In this document: piece after piece, positions 7,710 through 14,866 of the stretch
How the letters are laid out: the number at the start of each line of letters is the position of its first letter
How positions within the stretch are numbered: the first letter of the stretch is position 1
NCBI GenBank assembly: GCA_001725415.1
Contig: MEGH01000004.1
Location: forward strand, 59,545 to 99,925
DNA from: Pseudonocardia sp. SCN 73-27
Lineage (GTDB): Bacteria; Actinomycetota; Actinomycetes; Mycobacteriales; Pseudonocardiaceae
Direction: 5' to 3'
DNA: 40,381 nt
The notes under the pieces: generated by a model
The model's input: only the letters and a program-made list of their open reading frames with translations
Told to the model about the DNA's origin: nothing
Databases searched by the model: none
Made by a program: the position numbers and the translations under genes

Positions 7710-8557
7710 TGTTCGCCGACGTCGGTACGCCGTCGGGCGGGCGCGTCCGGACGTGGACGACCGGGCCGTCCGGCACGGGGCCGCCCGTGCTGTTGCTGCA
7801 CGGCTGGCCGCAGACGTCGGCGGCCTGGCACCTCGTCGCCCCGGCGCTCGCGCGGACCCGGGCCGTCGTGTGCGCCGACCTGCCCGGATACGGCGACAGC
7901 CCGCTCCCGGCCGACGCCGACGTCGCCGTCTCGGGCAAGCGCACCATGGCCGCCGACCTCGTCGCCGTCATGGCCGAGCTCGGGCACGCGCGGTTCGCGG
8001 TCGCCGGGCACGACCGCGGCGCCCGCGTCGGATACCGGCTCGCCCTCGACCATCCCGACCGGGTCACCGCGCTCGCCGTCATGGACATCATCCCGACCCT
8101 CGACGTCGCCGAACGCGTCGACGTCGCCTTCGCCCGCGCGGCCTGGCACTGGTTCCTCCTCGCCCAGCCCGTCGACCTGCCCGAACGCCTCCTCGCCGCC
8201 GACTCCGACGCCCTGCTCGGCCGCGGCCTGCACGTCTGTGCCCCCGATGCGCTCGCCGCCTACCGGGAGGCGTGGTCGCGGCCCGAGGTCCGCCACGGCA
8301 TGTGCCAGGACTACCGCGCGGGCTGGGACGTCGACGTCGAGACCGACCGCGCCGACCGCGGCGTCCGCACCATCGACTGCCCGACGCTCGTGCTGTGGGG
8401 CGAGCACGGCCCGCTCGGCCGCGCCCCCGACGTCATGGACGTGTGGCGACGCTGGGCGCCCGCCGCGCAGGGGATCGTGCTGCCGTGCGGGCACTTCGTG
8501 CCCGAGGAGCGTCCCGACGACGTCGCCGCCGCGATCCTGGCGCTGCTCGCGGCCTGA
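7709..8557 (+). CDS. Alpha/beta hydrolase, haloacetate (fluoroacetate) dehalogenase-like
   Basis: Alpha/beta-hydrolase of 282 residues with oxyanion motif HGWPQT (31-36), nucleophile Asp102 in GHDRGARVGYR, acid Asp126 (MDIIPT) and base His262 (GHFVPEE). The residues that define fluoroacetate dehalogenases are also present: two arginines next to the nucleophile (Arg103, Arg106), which bind the carboxylate; the WHW segment (146-148), which supplies the halide-pocket His-Trp; and a Tyr in DYRAGWD (Tyr202). Haloacetate hydrolysis is therefore chemically possible. The operon context rather suggests hydrolysis of a small carboxylated intermediate. Start ATG 7709 overlaps the preceding TGA. A dispersed repeat follows the stop. 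Confidence 0.85.
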   Translation: MFADVGTPSGGRVRTWTTGPSGTGPPVLLLHGWPQTSAAWHLVAPALARTRAVVCADLPGYGDSPLPADADVAVSGKRTMAADLVAVMAELGHARFAVAGHDRGARVGYRLALDHPDRVTALAVMDIIPTLDVAERVDVAFARAAWHWFLLAQPVDLPERLLAADSDALLGRGLHVCAPDALAAYREAWSRPEVRHGMCQDYRAGWDVDVETDRADRGVRTIDCPTLVLWGEHGPLGRAPDVMDVWRRWAPAAQGIVLPCGHFVPEERPDDVAAAILALLAA

Positions 8558-8562
8558 GAGAT

Positions 8563-8620
8563 CCGCGCGCAACCTCATGGTCGTGCGGCCGGCCCGGGAC
8601 AGCAACGAGGTTGCGGCCGG
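8563..8620. repeat. Palindromic intergenic repeat, copy A
   Basis: A 58-bp element with inverted arms (CGCAACCTC 8568-8576; GAGGTTGCG 8607-8615) directly after the hydrolase stop. It matches, arms and interior alike (CCGGGAC.GC.ACGAGGTTGCG), the element at 14543-14601. It probably folds as a terminator-like hairpin that ends the Rieske operon before the nitrilase gene. Confidence 0.7.
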
Positions 8621-8651
8621 GTCGTGGGTCGCCGGGTTAGGGTCGTCCGTG

Positions 8652-9467
8652 ATGCGCATCGCCCTCGCCCAGATCGCCGCCGGCACCGATCCCGCGGCCA
8701 ACCTCGACCTCGTCCGCGACGGGGTCCGCCGCGCCGCCGACGCGGGCGCCCGGATCGTCGCGTTCCCCGAGGCGGCCATGTGCCGCTTCGGGATCCCGCT
8801 CGGCCCCGTCGCCGAGAAGCTCGACGGCCCGTGGGCCACCGCCGTCCGCGAGGCTGCCGCGTCCGTCGGGATCACCGTCGTCGCCGGGATGTTCACCCCC
8901 GCCGACGGCCGCGTCCGAAACACCCTGCTCGTCACCGGCGGCGGGGTGGAGGCGTCCTACGACAAGATCCACCTCTACGACGCGTTCGGGTTCGCCGAGT
9001 CCGACACCGTCGCCGCAGGCGACACCCCGGTCACCGTGACGGTCGACGGCCGCACGATCGGCGTCGCCACCTGCTACGACGTGCGGTTCCCCGCCCTGTT
9101 CCAGCGGCTCGCCGCCGAGGGTGCCGATGCCGTCGTGCTCCCGGCGTCGTGGGGCGCGGGGGAGGGCAAGGTCGCGCAGTGGGAGCTGCTCGTGCGGGCC
9201 CGGGCGCTCGACTCCGGCACGTTCGTCGCCGCCTGCGGCCAGGCCGATCCCACGACCGTCGGCGGGGAGCACGGCAAGGCGCCGACCGGGATCGGGCACA
9301 GCCTCGTCGCCGGGCCGAACGGCGCGGTCCTCGACGCACTGGGCCCCGAGCCCGGACTGCTCGTCGTCGACGTCGACCTCGACGCCGCCGTCCCCACCCG
9401 CACCGCGACCGGCGTGATCGCCAACGCCCGCGACGCGCGTCAGGGGGCGTCGGCGACGTTCGGCTGA
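8652..9467 (+). CDS. Carbon-nitrogen hydrolase (nitrilase superfamily), Nit-like amidase
   Basis: Cytoplasmic amidase of 271 residues with the complete Glu-Lys-Cys triad: Glu40 (AFPEAAM), Lys105 (YDKIHLYD) and Cys141 (ATCYDVRFP). The KIHLYDAFGF segment is typical of the Nit1/Nit2 branch, which hydrolyses omega-amides and deaminated glutathione, so amidase rather than true nitrilase activity is likely. A GTG lies one codon upstream of the chosen ATG, and either may be used. It follows a palindromic repeat, so it may have its own promoter. It converges with the deaminase gene, whose 3' end overlaps it by 28 bases. Confidence 0.88.
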   Translation: MRIALAQIAAGTDPAANLDLVRDGVRRAADAGARIVAFPEAAMCRFGIPLGPVAEKLDGPWATAVREAAASVGITVVAGMFTPADGRVRNTLLVTGGGVEASYDKIHLYDAFGFAESDTVAAGDTPVTVTVDGRTIGVATCYDVRFPALFQRLAAEGADAVVLPASWGAGEGKVAQWELLVRARALDSGTFVAACGQADPTTVGGEHGKAPTGIGHSLVAGPNGAVLDALGPEPGLLVVDVDLDAAVPTRTATGVIANARDARQGASATFG

Positions 9468-10450
9468 GACCCGACGAACGCGTCGACGGCCACGATCCCG
9501 GCCGCGACGTCGCCGGCCGGCGCGAACGACGCGGAGAAACTGCTGCGCGCCAACGCGGCCAGCTGTGCCGTCGACAGACCGAGCGCGGTGTAGTTGTCGG
9601 CGACGTACCCGCCGAAGCAGGGCGGGTCGTCGGAGTTGACCGACACGACGACGCCCTCGTCGTGCAGGCGCATGACCGGGTAGTCGTCGAGGGTGTCGAC
9701 GACGCGCAGCCGCAGGTTCGACAACGGGCACATCGTGAGCGGCACGCCCTCGTCGCGCAGCCGGCGCACGAGCGCGGGGTCGGCGGCCGCGGTGTAGCCG
9801 TGGTCGATGCGCTCGACGCCGGCGTCGAGGGCCTCGCGCACGTACTCGGCCGGGCCCTCCTCACCGGCGTGGCAGGCCAGCCGGTAGCCGCGGCGGCGGG
9901 CGTCGGCGAAGAACCGGGCGAACTTCGACGGCGGGTTGCCCACCTCCGCCCCGCCCAGCCCGACCCCGAGCAGCGACTCCCGCAGCGGCGCGATCACGTC
10001 GAGCAGCTCCAGCGCCTCGGCCTCGGTGCGGTGCCGCTGCGCGATCACCAGGACAGCGCCGTCGACGCCGAGGTCGGTGCGGGCGTCGGCGATCGCGTCG
10101 AGCACGCCGCCGAGGACGTCGGCGACCGGGACGCGGCCCATGAACGACTGCGGGCTCACGAACATCTCCGCCCGCCGCACCCCCTGCGCGGCAGCGCGAT
10201 GCAGGTAGGCGGTGGTGAGCTCGTGGAAGTCGGTGCGCGAGGCCAGGACGGTGCAGCCCATGTAGTACAGCTGCAGGAACTCGCCGAGATCGGTGTAGGA
10301 GTAGGCGGCCCGGACCTCGTCGGGGGTGCGCCACGGCAGATCGACGCCGTTGCGCGCGGCGAACCGCATCAGGTCGTCGGGCTCGAGGGTGCCCTCGAGG
10401 TGGACGTGCAGCTCCGCCTTGGGGAGCGCCTCGGCGAACGCGGCGCTCAT
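9440..10450 (-). CDS. Adenine/adenosine deaminase family protein, probably adenine deaminase
   Basis: Zinc-dependent purine deaminase of 336 residues. Metal and catalytic motifs are HVHLEG (His15, His17), CHAGEE (His194, Glu197), DHG (His217) and SVNSDDP (Asp274, Asp275). The SVNSDDPPCFGGYV stretch and CPLSNLRLRVV are characteristic of the adenine deaminase branch (Aah1/PA0148-like) rather than classical adenosine deaminase, so adenine to hypoxanthine is the best guess. The ATG at 10450 overlaps the stop of the GntR gene (ATGA), which places it in a two-gene operon; an upstream extension would be proline/glycine-rich and unlike the family. Its end overlaps the convergent amidase gene by 28 bases. 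Confidence 0.87.
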   Translation of the reverse strand: MSAAFAEALPKAELHVHLEGTLEPDDLMRFAARNGVDLPWRTPDEVRAAYSYTDLGEFLQLYYMGCTVLASRTDFHELTTAYLHRAAAQGVRRAEMFVSPQSFMGRVPVADVLGGVLDAIADARTDLGVDGAVLVIAQRHRTEAEALELLDVIAPLRESLLGVGLGGAEVGNPPSKFARFFADARRRGYRLACHAGEEGPAEYVREALDAGVERIDHGYTAAADPALVRRLRDEGVPLTMCPLSNLRLRVVDTLDDYPVMRLHDEGVVVSVNSDDPPCFGGYVADNYTALGLSTAQLAALARSSFSASFAPAGDVAAGIVAVDAFVGSQPNVADAP

Positions 10451-11163
10451 CCGGCCCCGACCGTGCTGCCCGACGCCGCTGCACTGCCCGACGCCGCCGC
10501 GTTGTCGATGTGGCGCTCGCACAGGGCGATCGCGGCCGCATCGTCGCCCGCCGCGAGCGCCGCGACCAGCGCGCCCAGCTCGGCCGCCGCCTCCGCCGGG
10601 CGCCCCGGCCGCGACAGCGACCGCGCCCGCAGCAGCCGGACCCGCGCCTGCAGCTGGCCCAGCAACGTCCGGATCGCGGAGCTCCCGGCGCCGTCGAGCA
10701 ACGCCGCGTAGAACACGTCCTTGGCGCGCAGCAGACCCAGGATGTCGTCGGGCCGGTCGCGCGCCGCGTCGTCGAACGCCTGGTGGGCGGCGGCCAGCGC
10801 CACGTGATCGGCGGGAGAGGCGTGCGCGATGAAGCGCCGCGCCGCGAGCCCCTCCAACGTTGCCCGCACCTCGTACAGCTCGGCGGCCTCCGCGGGCCCC
10901 GGCACGTCGACCACCGCGCCCCGCTGCGGCACGATCCGCACCAGCCCCTCACCCTCGAGGCTGCGCAGCACCTCACGGATCGTCGCCCGCGACACCCCGG
11001 TGACCTCCATCAGTTCGCGTTCCACCAGCCGCTGCTCCGGCGCGAACCGGAACTCCAGGATCGCGCGCCGCAGGGCGTCGGTGATCTGCTCGCGGAGCGG
11101 CGCCGCGATGCGACGCCCGCCGACCGGGCCGAGCACGTCGGCGGGCAGGCCGGCAGGGCTCAT
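10447..11163 (-). CDS. GntR-family (FadR/FCD) regulator
   Basis: Transcription regulator of about 238 residues. The N-terminal winged helix reads PLREQITDALRRAILEFRF with recognition segment EVTGVSRATIREVLRSL. The C-terminal half is an all-helical FCD ligand domain (ELYEVRATLEGLAARR onward; His-rich end CERHIDN). It is translationally coupled to the deaminase gene and probably controls it. Two starts are possible: ATG 11163 (chosen) or GTG 11181. Neither has a strong ribosome-binding site. The tail beyond about residue 225 is Ala/Ser/Gly-rich. Confidence 0.88.
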   Translation of the reverse strand: MSPAGLPADVLGPVGGRRIAAPLREQITDALRRAILEFRFAPEQRLVERELMEVTGVSRATIREVLRSLEGEGLVRIVPQRGAVVDVPGPAEAAELYEVRATLEGLAARRFIAHASPADHVALAAAHQAFDDAARDRPDDILGLLRAKDVFYAALLDGAGSSAIRTLLGQLQARVRLLRARSLSRPGRPAEAAAELGALVAALAAGDDAAAIALCERHIDNAAASGSAAASGSTVGAG

Positions 11164-11202
11164 CCCGTCACCGTACTTCACCGGACGTGCCCGGCAGGAG
11201 GG

Positions 11203-11949
11203 TCAGGACAGGACGAGATCCTGCGGCTCCTCGTGCGGGCCGACCGCCACCGTCGCGACCGCCGCCCGCGCGTCCGAGCGCAGCGTGTACGCCCCGGCGG
11301 GGACCGCGTCGAAGCGGTAGCCACCGTCGGCACCCGTGCTCGTGGACGCCACCGGCCGGCCCGTCCCGTCGAGCAGGAGCAGGCCCAGCCCGGCGACCGG
11401 ACCATCGCCGGACACGGTGCCCCCCAACGACCCCCGCGTCCGGACGGGCAGGTCCACGACCTGGTCGCTGCCGTCCAGGCCGGCGTCACGGTCGATGCCG
11501 CGGGCCACCGGATCGGCACCCGGCGCGGCCACGACGAGCGTGATCGCCGCATCCACGCCGCCGAGCCGGTAGGTGCCGTCGGGGTCGGAGATCGTCGTCG
11601 CGACGACGTCACCACCGGCGTCGAGGGCCACCACCGCCGCGGCCGCGACCGGGGCGCCCGTGTCGGGGTCGCGGACCACACCGCGTACCCCGGCGATCGG
11701 CTCCAGCGCGACCGACAGCGGCGACGTCGAGTGCCCGGCCGCCACCCACACCGTGAGCGCCCGGGGCCGGTGCCCCGAGTGGTGCACGATCAGCACGTAG
11801 CGGCCGGGGGCGACGTCGTCGAAACCGAACCGGCCCTCCGGTGTCCGTGCGACGCGGCCGACCTGCGTACCCGCCCCGTCGGTCAGGGTGAGGACGGCGT
11901 CGCCGAGCGGGGTGGTCCCGGAGCGGACGACGCCCGTGACCGCACTCAT
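11203..11949 (-). CDS. Triple carboxypeptidase-regulatory-like (Ig-fold) repeat protein
   Basis: 248 residues made of three successive beta-sandwich repeats (about 1-80, 81-168, 169-248). Each has the pattern G.V....G.P...A.V...D..G......T...G.Y.(F/L)..V..G.Y.L of CarboxypepD_reg/transthyretin-like domains; examples are GRFGFDDVAPGRYVLIV and GGYRFDAVPAGAYTLR. No signal peptide, membrane segment or enzyme motif is seen, so it should be cytosolic. Start ATG 11949 overlaps the exporter stop (ATGA), and the exporter itself ends in one copy of the same domain, so the two probably work together. The role is unknown; binding or scaffolding is the most that can be inferred. Confidence 0.8.
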   Translation of the reverse strand: MSAVTGVVRSGTTPLGDAVLTLTDGAGTQVGRVARTPEGRFGFDDVAPGRYVLIVHHSGHRPRALTVWVAAGHSTSPLSVALEPIAGVRGVVRDPDTGAPVAAAAVVALDAGGDVVATTISDPDGTYRLGGVDAAITLVVAAPGADPVARGIDRDAGLDGSDQVVDLPVRTRGSLGGTVSGDGPVAGLGLLLLDGTGRPVASTSTGADGGYRFDAVPAGAYTLRSDARAAVATVAVGPHEEPQDLVLS

Positions 11950-13703
11950 GACAGCTCCTTCGCGGCTACGACCGGTGCCGCGTGCGCCGGTGCCGACGGA
12001 AGCGCCCCGGGGAGGACGACGTCGTGACGTGTCTCCGCGGCCCGGACCGTGACGACCTCGTGCACGGCGGGCAGCCGCGTCGCCACCAGGGTGAGCGGTT
12101 CGGCGGGCACGTCGGTGAGGCGGTAGCGGCCGTCGGCATCCGCGCGGGTGGTGCCGACGACGCTGCCGTCCGCCGCGTGCGCGGTCACCGTGACGACACC
12201 AGGCCCCTCGGCGCCGACGACCCGCCCCTGCAGGGTGCGCCCGAGCCGGGGCGCGGCCTCGTGATTCGTGCGAACCGTCTGCGCGACAACGGGTTCCATC
12301 GGTGCGGCACGCTTCGCCGTCGCCCGTCGCGGCAGGAAGATCGCGACCGCGAAGGCGATGACCGCGGCCGCGGCGCCGATGGCCAGCACGACGCGGAAGG
12401 CGTTCTGCGTCGGCAGCGCGACCGGGCCGAACGACATCGTCATGTGCGCGAGGATCACGCCGGCAACGGCGCTGGCCACCGACGTGCCGATCGACCGCAT
12501 GAGCGTGTTGACGCTGTTCGCGGACGCCGTCCCCGACACGTCGACCGCGCCCATGATCAGCGCGGGCATCGCGCCGTAGCCGATCCCGATGCCGGCGCCG
12601 ATGACGATCGAGACGATGATGAAGTGCCACACGTGCGACATCAGCAGGATCGTCAGCACGTACCCGACCGCCACGATCAGCGCCGCGACCATCAGGGTCG
12701 TCCGCGGCCCGTAGGAGCGCGACAGCTTGGCCGACAGCGGAGCCGTCGCGATCATGACCAGGCCGCTGGGCGCCATGATGAGGCCGACGTCGAGCACGCT
12801 GAGCCCGAGGCCGAACCCGGTCCGGGTCGGCAGCTGCATCAGCTGCGGCAGCACCAACGACATCGCGAACATCGCGAACCCGAACACCGCGGACGCGACG
12901 TTGGTCAGCAGCACCTGCTTGCGGGCGAACGTGCGCAGGTCGACCAGCGGCGACGGTCGGCGCAGCTCCCAGAACGCCCACGCCACGAAGACGACGACCG
13001 CGCCTGCGAACAGCCCCAGCGTCGCACCGCTCGCCCCGCCCCAGTCGCCGCCCTTCGAGATCGCGAGCAGCAACGCCATCAGCGCCACCGACAACCCGAG
13101 CGCGCCGACGAGGTCGAAACGACCACCCGCGCGCAGCGGCGACTCCGGGACCAGCATCAGCACGAGTCCCAGCGCGATCACACCCAGCCCGGCGGACACC
13201 CAGAAAAGCACGTGCCAGCTGGCCTGCTCGGCGATCAACGCTGCGAGCGGGAGGCCGAGCGCACCACCGATGCCCAGCGAGGCGCTCATCATCGCGACGG
13301 CCGAACCGAGGCGTTCCGACGGCAGCTCGTCGCGCATGATGCTGATACCCAGCGGGATCACGGCCGCCGACAGGCCCTGCAGCGTCCGGCCGATGATCGC
13401 GGGCAGGAGGCTGTCGGCCAGGGCGGTGACGACCGATCCCGCGACGAGGACGACCAGGCTGATCAGCAGCATCCGGCGCTTGCCGAACATGTCGCCGAGC
13501 CGGCCCACGGTGGGGGTGGCGACGGCGGCGGCGAGCAGCGTCGCGGTGATCACCCAGGCCGTGTCGGCGCTCGACGCGTTCAGCAGCGTCGGCAGCTGGG
13601 GGACCAGCGGGATGATCACCGTCTGCATCAGCGCCACGACGATGCCGGCGAACGCCAGCACGGCGACGACTGCGTTCGGTCGGACGGTGCGGTGTGCGGT
13701 CAC
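11946..13703 (-). CDS. DHA2-family MFS exporter with C-terminal Ig-like domain
   Basis: Proton-driven drug-exporter-type transporter of 585 residues. About fourteen membrane segments span residues 10-475, with motif A as GRLGDMFGKRR and motif C-like segments (GISIMRD; SLGIGGALGLPLAALIAE). A basic linker follows, then one carboxypeptidase-regulatory-like beta-sandwich (about 495-570; LQGRVVGAEGPG, DGRYRLTDVPAEPLTLVA). Topology predicts the added domain lies in the cytoplasm. It is coupled to the downstream protein built of three such domains. It is divergent from a TetR gene, with two matching palindromic sites between them, which suggests substrate-induced derepression. The substrate is unknown. 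Confidence 0.9.
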   Translation of the reverse strand: MTAHRTVRPNAVVAVLAFAGIVVALMQTVIIPLVPQLPTLLNASSADTAWVITATLLAAAVATPTVGRLGDMFGKRRMLLISLVVLVAGSVVTALADSLLPAIIGRTLQGLSAAVIPLGISIMRDELPSERLGSAVAMMSASLGIGGALGLPLAALIAEQASWHVLFWVSAGLGVIALGLVLMLVPESPLRAGGRFDLVGALGLSVALMALLLAISKGGDWGGASGATLGLFAGAVVVFVAWAFWELRRPSPLVDLRTFARKQVLLTNVASAVFGFAMFAMSLVLPQLMQLPTRTGFGLGLSVLDVGLIMAPSGLVMIATAPLSAKLSRSYGPRTTLMVAALIVAVGYVLTILLMSHVWHFIIVSIVIGAGIGIGYGAMPALIMGAVDVSGTASANSVNTLMRSIGTSVASAVAGVILAHMTMSFGPVALPTQNAFRVVLAIGAAAAVIAFAVAIFLPRRATAKRAAPMEPVVAQTVRTNHEAAPRLGRTLQGRVVGAEGPGVVTVTAHAADGSVVGTTRADADGRYRLTDVPAEPLTLVATRLPAVHEVVTVRAAETRHDVVLPGALPSAPAHAAPVVAAKELS

Positions 13704-13727
13704 GGAAACTCCGGGGACGAGGCCGGT

Positions 13728-13743
13728 TCAATCAACTGATTGA
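13728..13743. promoter_or_regulatory. TetR operator candidate 1
   Basis: Perfect dyad TCAATCA-AC-TGATTGA, 25 bp upstream of the exporter start. It is strikingly AT-rich for this genome and shares its pattern with a second site at 13790-13805. It is most likely bound by the divergently encoded TetR protein. Confidence 0.75.
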
Positions 13744-13789
13744 GAGAAGGCTGTCACCGGAAAGGAGGTGCTGTCAGTGTCCGATGGGT

Positions 13790-13805
13790 TAAATCACTCG
13801 GTTGA
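13790..13805. promoter_or_regulatory. TetR operator candidate 2
   Basis: TAAATCA-CT-CGGTTGA, a degenerate copy of the perfect site 62 bp away (11 of 16 bases shared, both half-site cores kept). It lies 49 bp upstream of the TetR start, so it suits autoregulation. The two sites together would let one repressor control both divergent promoters. Confidence 0.6.
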
Positions 13806-13853
13806 CTCAATCCGTGCGGCACGGGTTCACTGGACCGTGACGTGGAGGTGACC

Positions 13854-14519
13854 ATGACGGTGAAGACACAGGGGAGGACACCCGCCCGCTCCGGCCGCGC
13901 CGACGCGACCCGCGAGGCCATCCTCGCCACCGCCGAACGGCTCTTCGCCGAACACGGCGTCGTCGCCGTCTCCAACCGGCAGATCAGCGAAGCCGCAGGC
14001 CAGGGCAACACCGCCGCCGTCGGCTACCACTTCGGCACCAAGGAAGACCTGGTCCGCGCCATCGTCCGCAGGCACACCGCCGACGTCGACCGCCGCCGCG
14101 AGGAACGCGTCGCCGCTGCCACCGGCTCCACGAACGTCCGCGACTGGGTCGACTGCCTCGTCTGCCCGATGACCGAACACCTCGACGCCCTCGGCAGCCC
14201 CACTTGGTTCGCCCGCTTCGCCGCCCAGGTCATGACCGACCCCGTGCTGCGCGAGACCGTCGCCGAGGAGTCGCTCGTCTCCACCTCGCTGCGGCGGGCC
14301 CTCGACGGCCTCGAAGCCTGCCTGCCCTCGCTCCCCGCCGCCGTCCGCGCCGAACGCGGGGCGATGGTCCGGCAGCTGATGATGGTCATGCCCGCTGAAC
14401 GCGAACGCGCCCTCGCCGAGGGCATCCCGACCCCGCGCTCCTCCTGGCGCGACGCCACCACCGGCCTCGTCGACGCCATCACCGGCATCTGGCTGGCCCC
14501 GGTCACCCCGACCCCCTGA
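13854..14519 (+). CDS. TetR-family regulator
   Basis: Repressor of 221 residues: N-terminal TetR helix-turn-helix (ATREAILATAERLFAEHG, VSNRQISEAAG, then GYHFGTKEDLVRAIV) and a C-terminal ligand-binding region. Start ATG 13854 is chosen over GTG 13842 because GGAGGTG sits 4 nt before it. It is divergent from the DHA2 exporter and presumably represses it until the exported compound binds. The 3' end runs into palindromic repeats shared with another locus in this window. Confidence 0.92.
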   Translation: MTVKTQGRTPARSGRADATREAILATAERLFAEHGVVAVSNRQISEAAGQGNTAAVGYHFGTKEDLVRAIVRRHTADVDRRREERVAAATGSTNVRDWVDCLVCPMTEHLDALGSPTWFARFAAQVMTDPVLRETVAEESLVSTSLRRALDGLEACLPSLPAAVRAERGAMVRQLMMVMPAERERALAEGIPTPRSSWRDATTGLVDAITGIWLAPVTPTP

Positions 14520-14542
14520 CCGGTCGACGTCGCAGGCAAGAA

Positions 14543-14601
14543 CCGCGCGCAACCTCACGGTTGTCGCGGTCGGGCCGGGACGGCGACGAGGTTGCGCGCG
14601 G
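14543..14601. repeat. Palindromic intergenic repeat, copy B
   Basis: A 59-bp element with perfect 14-bp inverted arms (CCGCGCGCAACCTC 14543-14556; GAGGTTGCGCGCGG 14588-14601). It closely resembles copy A at 8563-8620. It sits between the convergent TetR and ferredoxin genes and is likely to act as a bidirectional terminator. Confidence 0.75.
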
Positions 14602-14609
14602 ATCGTCGG

Positions 14610-14661
14610 GCGCGACCTCACGGTCGTGGCGGAGCGGCTCGGCAGAAGTGAGGTTGCGCTC
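14610..14661. repeat. Palindromic intergenic repeat, copy C
   Basis: An adjacent, slightly diverged copy: arms GCGCGACCTCAC (14610-14621) and GTGAGGTTGCGC (14648-14659) match at 11 of 12 positions, with the same CACGGTCGTGGCGG-type interior. It ends a few bases after the ferredoxin stop, so the ferredoxin operon terminates in a double hairpin. Confidence 0.65.
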
Positions 14662-14665
14662 GGTC

Positions 14666-14866
14666 TCACCGAGGGGGCTCTGTCAGGCGGAGGGCCAGGG
14701 CGGGGCAGGCGGCGACGGCGGCGGCCGCGGCGCGGCGGAGACGGCGGGGGACGGGACCGGTGACGATCGGGTAGCCCCACTCGTCGAGGTCGACGAGCTC
14801 CGGCAGCAGGTCGGCACAGAGGCCGTGGCCGTCGCAGGCGATGGCGTCGACACGCAGGTGACTCAC
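14666..14866 (-). CDS. 3Fe-4S-type ferredoxin
   Basis: Small electron carrier of 66 residues. The ligand pattern is Cys11-x2-His-x2-Cys17 (CDGHGLC), then Cys54-Pro (ACPALAL): three cysteines with His in the position of the missing fourth, typical of actinobacterial 3Fe-4S ferredoxins. The GTG start overlaps the stop of the NuoF-like gene (GTGA), so it is the last gene of the five-gene redox operon. It probably exchanges electrons with the NuoF-like flavoprotein, not with a P450, since none is encoded nearby. Confidence 0.88.
   Translation of the reverse strand: MSHLRVDAIACDGHGLCADLLPELVDLDEWGYPIVTGPVPRRLRRAAAAAVAACPALALRLTEPPR

Noticed and set aside
11982-13739. Open frame antisense to the DHA2 exporter, same length as the exporter
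   Set aside because: Low-complexity charged translation; it is a mirror effect of codon bias in the true gene.
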